Shown: in pieces, positions 20,467-33,000 of the stretch | Layout of the letters: each line of letters starts with the position of its first letter | Numbering within the stretch: position 1 is the stretch's first letter | Assembly: GCA_028564705.1 (NCBI GenBank) | Contig: JAPXFQ010002761.1 | Span: 144,353-208,352 of the forward strand | Source of the DNA: Apricaphanius iberus | Lineage: Eukaryota > Chordata > Actinopteri > Cyprinodontiformes > Aphaniidae | Length of the DNA: 64,000 nucleotides | Direction: 5' to 3' | Made by a program: the position numbers and the translations under genes | The notes under the pieces: generated by a model | What the model was told of the DNA's origin: nothing | Seen by the model: the letters and a program-made list of their open reading frames with translations, nothing else | Database searches by the model: none

Positions 20467-23400
20467 TCAGCTGTCCTGCAGCAGGTCGTAGAATCCTCCG
20501 TCCACCACCTGGTGTCTGTCCTCTTCCTGCAGAGACGCTTCGGGTTAAACTCCAGGGCCCGTATCTCTAAATCATTTTTGTGCAAAAAGTGGCTCCTAGC
20601 GGCCAGAAAATTCTCAATCGTGACGTTTTCTTAGAATTTCCCCTAAAAGTGACATGATAATCCCAATTAATATAAAAGCTATTCCTCAAGATTCCTAGCG
20701 CTGAAAAGGGCTCCTCAGGCGAGATCTAAGAGCAGGAAGAGGACTTTTAGCGGCTTAGTTCCCCTAAGCAGCTGTTTGTAGGATATTTGTTAACAAGCCT
20801 TCATAAATAGACCAGCCAGCATCATTAATAGAAGCTGAGCCGTGTTTCCCTCATTAAGACCACACTGAGCTGTTGCAATTTCTACTTCATTAGGGAAAGC
20901 CCCCTGAGATCGGCCATCTTGTTTCCAATGGGATCCATATGGGAGTGAAAGTAGAAAATATGCCAGCTAGGATATTAATATGAGCAAATAAGACATGAAT
21001 CGTTATTTGAACACGGTGTAATGAGCTTAAGTTTAACATATTTTAGATTCTAATGTTAGGCTATAACCCCTACAACAGCTTACTATTCATTTTCCAGATA
21101 TTTTCTTGAATGTGTAATATTATTTACAATTACAGTCTGCATAAGATTAGTGTATAATTATATTTATTGATTTGAGGGTACATCTTTTGCTCATCATCAC
21201 CAAAAGTTTATTTTTATCAAACTTGTAGGATCAACCAATCACGGCTTTTGAAATGATGACCCATACCTAGCAACGGGGTCAACCACACCTCCTCACTAAG
21301 ACGCTGAAAATGTTCTGGAATCACTTCTAAGCTAAAACTCCTGAATTGTTAGGTTAAGTTAGGAGCTCTCTGAGAGGATAAGAGTCTTTAGGGATATGGG
21401 CCCAGATCAGCTGCTAAAATGGATTGCTGTACCTTAACAGATGGCTGTAGACTTCCTGTGGCACCAGAGGGATTGGACCAGGTTTGTTCTGGATCTCCTG
21501 GTTCTGGACCCGCTTCATAAACAGGGTTGGAGATGCTGCGGCTGTAGTTGGCTGTTTCTGCTGCCGGTTCTTCCTCTTTGTCCTCGTCCTGTAGGAAAAA
21601 ACACAGCCGGGAGGAATCCAGAGTTTGGTGTTCGGAACCAGTTTAGATTTAATTTCTAGTCTCAAAACCTGATTGATTGTTTTAACTGGTTTCAAACTGG
21701 GTTAAATCCTCAGGCTCTTTTAAGTCTCCTTTAATCATTTACCCCAATTCTACTGAGGTGTTATTAAATAGATTAACTCCAGTGTATATGTTCAAAAAGC
21801 CACTAAGAGAAATAACCCTCAGCAATGCTAGACTTTACAAACTGAAGCTAATCTAAATCTGTTTTACTGTAATTTGGTTCTTTAAAATAAAGACTAAGCT
21901 GTGGTTTACTGGGAGAACTGGAAACGGGCACAGTTTAGTTTTATATCTTATAACTGTAGAAATGGGAAGCAGAAAGTGGAACACATTTAAAGGTACAGTA
22001 CAAGTTGGGTCAATGTGACCTATAAACATTAAGTAACTTAGTTCCACTAAGAACAGGAAAAATAATCCATTACTTGGGTCAAAGTAACCTGTGCACCAGG
22101 GGGCGCTTTATTTTGTTTGTATTTGACAGTTTAAAAAAAATGGTAACAGAAATCTGAAGGCTGTCCATCATTTTCACAGATTAGTATTCATATCTCTAAC
22201 CACTCTGTGCAAATGTTTTAAACTTTACTCATGGAGTCCAGGTAAATAAATGGATTAAAGAAAAGATTCCCAAACTCTGTATTCAGTGCATCTGTCTGAC
22301 CAGGATGTGACGGTTAAAACGTTACTTTATGACTTTTATCGCTTAAATAGGAGAAATGTTTCCTGATTTTAAAACTTTGGCTGAAGTGGAGCTTAATTCC
22401 AGTCTCTAGTTTAGCAGCAGAGCGCAGATTCAGCCTCCAGATCAGCTAAACCCTACTGCACCGTATGTTTTATGTTCCTAGCGTGATGAAGACGCCTGTA
22501 AACTCCTCAAAGTAACGAGTCAACAAAAAGTTCTGAGGACTGATCAATGAAACGAGCTACAAGAAGGAACAAGATTCCCAGAAAAAGCAAATCAGACGTA
22601 CACAATGAATTTAATTCATCTAGGCGTATTCCATGACGCTCGCTAATCTCTAAAGCCAGGCTTACTTTGACAATCCAGGCTCTGTTTCCCCAGAATCAGT
22701 TCCTCTAATGAGGCTAATCCGAAGCCCCGCCCATTCACCATGGCAACAGATGCTGATGGACCAGGCTAATTATGAGGCTTAGCTTGATGAATCTGATTGG
22801 ATGGTCCATGTGACGTCACACTGCAGGGCTGGTACCCTGCTGCTGTTCTATCCATCATCCATAAAGTTATTAAATCATTGTCAGCAGCTGCATTTTTCTT
22901 TTGGGTGGCTAAATTATACAATGTAGGTTTTATCTTTTTAATTTCATTCAATTAGATTTGACTTTTACCATTTTGAAGAACATTACTGTATTTAATCTTT
23001 ACGTTCTACAAACTTTTCCCACCCATGTCGCTCCTAACCTCAAGCATTATTGATTACAAATCACTTTTTGTATAAAATGAAGCCATAAAATCATGATGTT
23101 CTGTCTAAATATGTTAAAGTAACCTTATAGTATTTTGCAACTTGCGACAAAAAGCACATGTAAATTAAATTACTGCATTAATGTAACTTTACATTTTAAA
23201 TACTTGAATCTGTTCTTATTTAGTTGATATTTTTCCATCCTTTCATAAATCCTGTTTTAACACATTTAACCTGTCAGATATTTTCTGTCATATTCTGGTT
23301 TTAATAATTCATAACAGATTCCAGATTATCTTTTCCTCCCCAACCAGCTAATATGATTTATTAGAAGCGTTTCTCAGCGCTCACTGTGTCACACTCTAAA

Positions 23401-24049
23401 GCGTCCGTGTAGCAACATTATAACCCAAAGCAGCTGCTGTTCCCCTTATTGGTTATGATGTCATTATGATGCTCATATGCTGCATTAATAAGTCAGACTG
23501 GGAGAAGAACGCGCCTCTTTGCTTCTCACTGATCCAGCATCGATTAACAGGAGATGATTTTAATGTAGCGCTGATACACATCAACCTGGATGGAATCCAC
23601 CTGAGCTTCACCTGGAGTGAACTGTTAGGATGATTCACATAAGCCCTGATTTTTATTTTTAACTCGCTTCGTGGCACAGTCCTCAGCTGAAGGGATTCTG
23701 GGCGTTCCAGTTAATATTTCTGAGAAGTGGCATGTAAACTCTGGAAGGAAATCTGTAAATCCTAGAGGGTGAACTAGAAGGTGTGGATTAGACCCAAAGG
23801 ATCAAATAAAAATGAACTGAAAGAGAAAATAACCTGAATGGAAGCAGGTTAAACAAATGAGATAAAATAAATATATGGATGGCTGATAGTTTTTTGTTTC
23901 AGATGAAACCGGCTCACCTTGAAGTAGTGGAACTGGAATGGTTTGCTGTTGTGGCTATAGAACCGATATCCAACAAAGATGGCTGCCACCACCAGGAGGA
24001 TCAGAAGAACCACTCCCACTCCCATCCCGGCCTGGTGGGCCGCATGCAT
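20467..24049 (-). CDS. stab1: Stabilin transmembrane helix and cytoplasmic tail
   Basis: Exon 23918-24049 encodes the helix ([19 protein letters not shown]) and YRFYSHNSK. Exon 21433-21588 encodes 52 acidic, proline-rich tail residues with [17 protein letters not shown], containing an NPxY motif. Exon 20467-20526 encodes the last 19 residues, [19 protein letters not shown], with a YxxPhi motif (YDLL), then TGA. Both motif types are known endocytic signals. The start of the transmembrane exon could also be three bases earlier (alternative CAG). Confidence 0.9.
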
Positions 24050-27000
24050 CTGCTCGGCCAATCAGAACACGGTCACTAATCTGCTGTCTGAACAAAGACG
24101 ACAGAAAGACGTTACTCACGTCTTGATGAGGAGGAGGAGGAGCTTCGAGGGGTCCCTGGAGGACATGGATGATCCCATTAGAAGCAGGAATGTCGGAGTC
24201 AGTGATGAAGCGGTCATTGATGTAACAGGAAGCCTAAGGAGCAGAAACCCAACACGAGATTTTAAACTGCAGCTGAGTCATCACTGAGGACCCCTCGTCC
24301 CATCCCGAAGACGATGGAGGTCTCACCAGAGTTGAAGGGTTGAGAAGGTTGGCGACTCCAAGGACCGTCAGACTACCAACTCGAGTCCTGATCCGACTGT
24401 TGTTGGTCAGTTGGCTCAGAGGAAGAGCCCGCCCCTCGGACAGGTGGAACTCGATGTCCCGCTGGGACAGGGTCTGTTGGGGGACACAGGTGAGGACACT
24501 GGAGCTGTTGGGAGACGTGACGGATTGCTGGGACTCACCAGGTTCTCCGGCAGGCCGCTGTTCTCTGGTACAAACAGGGTGGACTGGACTTCCAGGTCAG
24601 CGAGACTTTTCACAAACCGTTTCCCAGACGCTGACGTTTCGGAGAAGTTCAGGATTTGCTGAAGAAGACAAACACGATCTTTAATAGCAGAAGTTTGATT
24701 TGGGCTGTGAGTAAAGATGCGGTACTCACTATGAGGAAGTTGGAGAAGGTTGGGGTGGACCTGAGGACCTGCAGCAGGTTTCCTGCACAGATGAAACCGT
24801 CTCCGATGTAACCTGGTCTACACTCACACAGAACATCTGCAACAGAGAGAGAAAGCAATGAAATCTGCTGCAGATTAATTTACCGTCACTGCTGGGGAGA
24901 AACCCAGGACTAACTGAATGGACTACATTTCCCAGCAAGCATAGCTGGTCCCACTGAGAGGAGACCCAGAGGAAGAACCAGGACACGCTGGAGGGACAAT
25001 GGGCCTCATTTATCAAACTTGCGTAGAAAACGGTGAATAATTTTGGGTGTATATTCCAAATAGGAAAGACCCAACGTGGGATTTATGAACGTGTCGGATC
25101 CGCCCAGATCTGTGCGTAAAGACCTGCGCTTGTTGATAAACGTCACGGATGAAACGAGCGTATTTATGAAAGTCACGCCTATAAATATTCACCAACCGCC
25201 TCTTCCTCGCCTTGTTTTTGCGACATTACTGAACGGAAGACGACCAAGATTGTTAAAAGAGGAACTTCACTAGCAGGAAATCGGTCACAGGCAGACCCAG
25301 CTCCATGGTGCGTCTTTGTTATTAGATGCTCCAACAACCTTTATCACCTAAATCATGACATGCAGTTATTCTTTGTTATATTACACAGCTGGTGGACAGA
25401 ACAGCCAGTATGGATAGAACCTGCAGTGGGACGGGAATGACACGATGTCCCCACATCTTATAAAAACATCTGTAAACATACATTGCACATCATGTTGAAC
25501 ATAGAACATTTCTAGATACTTTTTATTAATTTATAATCATATCTGTTACATAATGTTTACATAGTAACTGTTTCTCTGCCACTTTAGGTCTATTTAGCTT
25601 TTTATTTTTATCTAAGCCACATTATGGAAGAGAGAAATGGTTTTTTTTTTCATTTTTTTCTGTATGCTGCTGCTATTAGGAAATCAAGAATTTGTGGGAG
25701 ACTTTAGAGTTTGATATTTTGCACCTCATTTAATTACAGACTATCATAAAAAAGGGGATCAGCACGCAGATCCGTTCCAAAAATATCGGGCAGCAGAAAA
25801 CATGGGTAATATTGAAAGGAAGAAAAAAGACGACTCGCACACTAACTGCAGCAATTAAGGTAGGAACTTTTTAAATCGACTACAATTTGGAGCCCTGTGG
25901 TGTGCGAGGCGCCCCCTGTTTTATTTAATATGAAAGACGATGATGACATAACCCAAACATAACTTTTAGTAGTACTGCTTTTATTCCTGTTTTTATACCT
26001 CAATGCACTTTGTGAATTTTTTGCGCTGCAGCTGTGTCTTAATTTTGTTTTAATAGTATTCTTGCTTTTACTTTGGAAAGCATCTTGTGCACCATTGTGT
26101 GCTGGAAGGTGCTTTACAAATAAATATTGATTGATTGATAACTTCATGAAATTGCATATTTGTAAGGTGAGAGGTGTAGGCCTAATTTTTCTAAATCTTG
26201 AATTTTATGCATGTTTTTTGCGTGTTGCGATGAAGGTTGAAATGGGTGTAAAATATACGCCACCTCCTGACTTGGTGTTTATTTTTTGCGCATTGTACGC
26301 TCACGCCCAGATCGATAAATGCTGAAAAGGGTAAATTTTTTACAGCCTGATTTGTTCGTACGCGAGTTTGATAAATGAGGACCAATGTCTCTGCTGGCCT
26401 GGGAACGCCTTTGGATTCCTCCCGAGGAGCCGGACCAGGTAGATGGGGAGGGAAGTGTGGGTCCCTCTGCTGCTGCCCCACGACCCGACCGCGGATAGGA
26501 TGGACAGATGAACAGATGGGTGGATTGGAGGGTTGACATACTTTGTGAATAACTCATACTGTAAAGGTTATTCTGGTTTGTCCTTGGCGTTGTGAATCCT
26601 GCTTTAGGTGAGACTGTGCATCTGGAAAGTTATGAGCTGCCTCTTGAAGTCGATTAAAATGCTGCTGCTACAATTATCTAATTAATTACATAAACTTAAT
26701 AATTATATTAATATTAAAATATTGGTCATAATTATTGGTAAATGGTAAAATGTTAAATGGTATGCATTTGTATAGCGCTTTTTTAGTGAGTAGACCACAA
26801 AGCACAACAGGGTCTCGAAAAGCGCTATATAAATGCAAACCAATATTAATTGGAACTCTTTTGTCCAGAATGACCCCCCCCCCCCTCCCACGCATTTCTA
26901 AAAGGGGAAGAGAGATCTGTTCCGCCGGAGTTGGAAACCCAGTGTTCCCAGTAGAACATTCCCCAACTTCTCCATCCGAACCAGTTGGAGAAACAGGAGG

Positions 27001-30000
27001 TCTGTGTAGCTCCAGAACCCTGCATACTGGGACTGTAGAGCTACAATTGTAGAGATGGTCTGACCAAGCAGGCAAAGCGCCGCAGTGTGGACCTCATACT
27101 GAGGTCTCTGATGACGATGACCAGATGATTCTGTTCCCTTGACATCTATTGTCTCAGATTTTCATCAAACTGCTTCCACTCCAAATTGAACTAAAACATC
27201 ATCCGTTCTTCTCCTTTAGTTGATTAATTTCCAACACCTGTCTAGGAACCTTTGGCAAGCCCTAGTTTCTTGTAGGAACGGTCAAAGACCAAGCACCATC
27301 CATTTATGGATTGCCACGTTCGCTTCTTGCCTTCTGGCATAACTAAACTGCTGAACAAAACGGGCGGGACTCCCTATTGCATCTATAATCATATATTTTT
27401 CTTTATATCTGTAGATCAAAAAATGACTCAGCATCGTTCTGGGAAAGCAGCAGGCCAGGGCTCCACCAGTGGACAGTGAGGACAGCTGTCTGTTTTATTG
27501 TTCATTGTAGTGGTTTATTGTAGTTTGAAAATACTGATAACTTTGTTTGCTTAAATAAAATAATTATCATATATTGCCATAGATGCCTGTTGTCGCTAAT
27601 TTGCATCATACCAAAAATTAGATCAATTTCATATCCTATAGTCAAATGAACTTTATCAACTTAATTTAGCAATTAACTGACAGCAAAAGCTTAAATGATT
27701 TTTTTTCCATGATTGGAAGCAAATGTAGGTGATAAGAGGTTAACGTTAATGTTCTCCTCACCCTTCATCCTGTAGCAGAAAGCATCCCACGTCTCACTCA
27801 GGTTTTTCCGGTTGCCATAGTCCACGATGCCCACGTGTCCAAAGCCACACTTAGGATTGTAGTAGGTGGTGGGATAGGCGACCCGGGCTTGGTCCAACCA
27901 TCCAGCAGCACACATGTTCAGTCCGCCCTTCAACCAGCCAACCAGCAGATAAAGTCAGGAAGATCTCAGCAGCTGAAACCTGGCTGTGTTGTGTTCACTG
28001 ACCTGCTGAGCGTAGGAGAGCTGACTGTAGGTAGCCAGGGTGCCTCCTTCTGCCCTGCAGCCCTGCTGAGCTGCTGTGTAGTCCAGCTTGTACTGACCTT
28101 TGGTGGAGCGGTAGTGAAATACGCCAAGTGTTGCATCTGCAAACAAACACTTCACGTCTGAGCGTTCAGATTTCAGTCTGAGTCATGATGATTCAGGACT
28201 AATCCTTCATGTGATTGGTTCTTCATTCCGTGCCAACTCAGAGCTCCTCCCATCATCTACCTTCAAAGTGGAGGTCAGTACATTTAGCGTCTGGATGGCA
28301 GCCTCCGTTGTCCTGGAGACAACGGCTGATCGGCAGCTGCTTGACTTCACAGGTGACTCCATCTCCTACGTAGTTGTCCTTACAGGCGCATTTCTTCTTT
28401 CCCTGAGGACGTATTGGACCTGTTAGCTGAGGTGACACACCTGAGGATGTATGTCGTAGTGAGTTCCTCACCGGAGCCATCATGGTGCAGATGGCGTGTT
28501 CGTGGCAGCCGCCGTTGTCCTCGCTGGCGCAGGGGTCTATGGGTAGACAGGTGAAGCCGTCTCCAGAGTGGCCCTGAGGACAGGTGCAGCTCACCTTCTC
28601 CCCAACCTGAGAACATTTAGCTTCTCTGGCACAGCCGCCATTCCAGATGTTACACATGTCCACCACTAGGGAGACAGACAAACCCGCCTCCTTAATACTA
28701 GATGAATAAACCTGTTTGTATTGAATATTTAGTAGAAACAAGTGAAATGATCTGCCAGTGCCCAAAGTGAACTTTTCTTACTAAGAAACATAGAAAAAAG
28801 AAACAATTCTAGATCTAAATAAAACTAAAGTGTTTTACATTTATTCTATACAACAAATAAAGACAATACATCTTAAAATAAGCATAAAACACTAGGAACG
28901 CTAGTAAGGAACAAATCAAGCCAAATTATCTAAAAACTAGAACATTAAATCATTTTAAAGATATTTCTTCTCCTTAAATTAAGCTAATAAATCGTAGAAA
29001 ACCAACATAATTATTGTACCCAGTCAGTTTCAGAAACAGTGTATATGTGATGGTAAAATATAAGATGTCATTATTTCAAATCAAAACTAAATGTTATATT
29101 GAGAAAGATTTTTGTTTTTAACACCATCTGAAAACCATTGCTTGAAATAAATGTAAAATACTTAAAATAAGGAAAAAAGTCATCTTTACTTGAAACATGT
29201 AACTGGAAACTAGCTAATAAAGCTCAAAACAAGATGGAGACAATAATTTAGCAAGATTTAAAACAATAAATAAGCTTTAAGATTAGCAGGAATGTGTGTT
29301 TACCTGTGCAGGTGAGTCCGTCTCCTACATGAAACGGTCGGCAGATGCAGGTGTTGTTTTCCTCACAGACGGCCTTTGGAGAGCAGGTTGGAGAGCATTG
29401 GAACACCTTGGCTGGAACAGAGATTCCTCCGTGGTTAAGCTGCTGTCTGCTACACATCAGGTACCAACAGACATTTCCTCTAAAATCTCCCCTCCCTGTT
29501 AATCATAGAAGGACCCACAGAGTTCCTCATTCTGGAGCAAATTTAGAGTGTAGAAAAGCCGGACTTACTCTGCTGAACGTCGCAACGTTCCCCGGTCCAT
29601 CCTTCCTCACAGAAACACAAACCGGTCCCCCGGAGTCCGTCGTCACACGAGCCATGAGCCGAGCAGTTACAGGCTACAACAAAGAGTCAGGATAATGAAC
29701 CTGGAGACACGGATATATCAGATGGCCCAATGAAGCGTTCTGAAGCTTATTTCAGCAACTCTGACCTACGGTGTCCCTCAGGGTTCAATTCTTGGACCCC
29801 TACTTTCTAACCTACATATCCTGAAACACAAGGTTAATTACTATGCAGGCGACTGCCAGTTCTGTCTCCGTAAACCCTACTTACTCATTTCAGCACCTAA
29901 ATGACTGTTTTAATGATATGAAATGTTAGCTGTCCACATATTTTCTCCTTTTAAATGAGAATAAAAACAGTAATTTTAGCACTAGAACGTCTCCTTGCCC

Positions 30001-33000
30001 TCAAAATGACCTTCCCTCCCTTCCTTTTAGCTTAAAACCTCCGTCTCTAACCCTGGGGTGACGATGGACTCTTTCTTAAAAATGGACATTTAGTTTATTT
30101 AGATGATAAAATCCCCCTTTTCTTCCATTTGTGTCGGCTTTCCAAACGTGCCATCTTCAATAAATTGTTCATGCTTTTATCATGTCCCGCCTTGATTTTT
30201 TTCTCAAATTCAGTAATTTATGACATTGATTCCACAGATCTTGCTTGTCTTGATTTGGTCCAGAATGCTGCTGCCTGATTCCTGACTGGCACTAGACGTC
30301 AGGAACATATTACCGCAGTCTTAGCTGTTTCCTTCAGGATTGTTTTTAAGATTTAGCTGTACGACAGTTGGGATAAAATCCTTTTGTACAGGAAAATCTT
30401 ACAAACTTTAGGCAGTTCTTGATCATTCTAAAACAATTAATGCTGATCTTCATTTTTTTACTCTAAAATTTAGTTGGCAGTTTAATGTTCCACCTGGTTA
30501 TTTTTCATGTTCAACTTGTTCAATGTGTTTTTGTAGTTGGTGCTTTTTTATAGAAAAACCTATGGATTTAGTTTTCTTTGTGTTTAAGGTCAAACTTGAC
30601 TTGGTTAGCCCAACATGCCCCAAAGCTTCAGCTTCAAACGGACCATCACTACCTGAGCTGACACCCAACCTGCTGCTCACCTTTACAGCTGGGACCGTAG
30701 AACCCGTCCCTGCACATCTCGCAGGCAGTGCCCCCAAAACCTGCCTCACAGGTACAGGTACCATTGCCAAGATGGCCGTCGTCACATGTACCTCGGTTAC
30801 TGCAGGGAGAGTGGACTCCACCGGGACAGACTGCAGACGGACAGGAGTGACGTATGCATAATAACCAAAGTAATCTAAAATCAGTCTGAAACAGAAAGTC
30901 TCACCCAGACAGTCTCTTCCATAGAAACCAGAACAACACTTTGGTTGCCAGAAGTTGATAGTACAGGTGGGTCGACAGCCAGAGTTTCTGCTGTAGAGCA
31001 GGCTTGGAAGATCACAGTTCTGGACGTCCTGAACACAAAACAGGACTCTTGATGAGAAATGGTCCTCGTTCTGACCTTCAGAGGGAGCAGAAGCAGAATC
31101 GGACCTTTCTCGCGGTTCCTCTGGGACAGAGAGTAGCAGAAGCTGTACAGGGACCACAGCTCATCTAGAACACAAGGTAAAGGCAAGGACATTTTATTAT
31201 AGAACACACTTCCAACATGCTTTACATGATTTGGTGGTAGAGAAACAAATAAAACATGATAAAACCATAAAAGAATCCACAGTAATTTAGACATGAGGGA
31301 CAATCTGGACGTGACGTTTTTCTAGTTTCAGACGCTACGTCGGTTCAAACGTTTGATTTCTTTACTTTGTTCTTCAGTGTAAGTAACTAAACACAAACTG
31401 CTAGCCGTACTTTCACCTCCTGACATTGCCAATAAATTTATGAAACATGAAAAGTGAAAAAATAGCCCTCTGGGAGGCGCTAGAGGAGCTGGACTGTAAC
31501 ATGGACTGTGTGTCACTACTGTATAATTTACCCATGCATCTCGCTGATCTCAGCTCCTGTAAATACTGCTATTAATACTCGCAACTGTATCTATAATCTG
31601 TTATAGCTTTCCATATTTAACCCGTGGTGGAAAACCTTATATCAAAAAATCATCTGTTTTGTGTATTCAGCTGTAACTCATAGTCACTGTGCGCTGAGTC
31701 TTTATTATTGTTGATCAGTCTCACTGAATGACGCTGCAGACTTCAGTCATGGTCAAAGGGACTGATTCCTACTGCGTGCGTTGCCATGGAGACGACCCCC
31801 TCAGAGGGAATGACCTTCCCAATCAAGCAGAAGGCGCCTCCAGGAGTTACCCTGAAGAAGTGTAATTGTAAGGTTAACTAAATGAGTTAAAGGCTGTGTT
31901 ACACAGACACAGGTCAATATTTTACATGTTCCAATGTAAATGTCTGTCTCATTAAATCCTCCAAACTTTAACGGAATCTTCTCTCATCATTTTATTTAAG
32001 ATTTTCTCTTTTCATAGCCTGTTCATAGCTTATATACTGTTACAGTCTGTATAAACTCATAGTATATTCATAACATACTATATTCTGTAAAATCTCATGC
32101 CTAAAGCACATCTGCATGGATACAAACTGCATTTTGTTGCCCTGTTCTGGTGACGTGTGTGTCTATTCTATTCTACACACTGATCAGACTGGATATCAAC
32201 TTCTCCTGAAGGACTTTAAATGAAAAAAAACCCAAACTTTCCTGTAAGTTTGCAAGCAAAACGCAACATTGACACAGAAAGCTTCAGCCGCTCACACAGA
32301 CAGGATCCAATGTGTGGGAGCTCTTATAAAAACGATCCATCTGGAAGAAAGAAGACTAAAGTTTCCATCACACCCTGGTGGTGCAGAGGGTGGTGGTAAG
32401 GACTGACCTCTGGTCCACATGGACACTTCACCCATGTGTCAGTCGGAGAACCAAAACATGTTGAGCTTGAAGACATGGAAGCTCGTCTTTAACGATTCCA
32501 CATCTGATGATCATCAGATCTCTTGACCAGTAGGATTTCAGAAAGTTAGTAAGACAAATCAAGGACTTACTTTGAGATCCAGCACCGTCTGTTCATCACA
32601 GCGCCCTCCCAGGCTGGGTGGAATCAGCAGACAGTCTATTCCATACGCTATCCCGGCTCTGAACACAAGATGCCTCTCAGTGATCCGACATGATCCGTCA
32701 TTGATGAAGATTTCTCCCTGATCAAATAAATTCAATTAAATTCAGTTTATTTATATAGCGCCATTTCACAACAGATGTCATCTCAAAGCACTTTACAAAA
32801 AGAGTTATTACAATACAATGTTTAATGTAGAAATTAGAGAACCACAGAAGATTGCGTCGTGTAATTCTCAGCAATCCCTCATACTGAGCAAGCATGAATA
32901 AGACAATCAACGGTACAAAGTCCACTCCTCTTCTTTGGGTCGCTTTTCTGTCCTACTTACAATTTTATCCAAACCACCGCAGGAGAAGGAGAGAGATGAT

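Noticed and set aside
30498..31157. 219-codon minus-strand ORF as a separate gene
   Set aside because: It merges two stabilin EGF exons with read-through intron in mixed frames; splicing in phase explains the coding parts.
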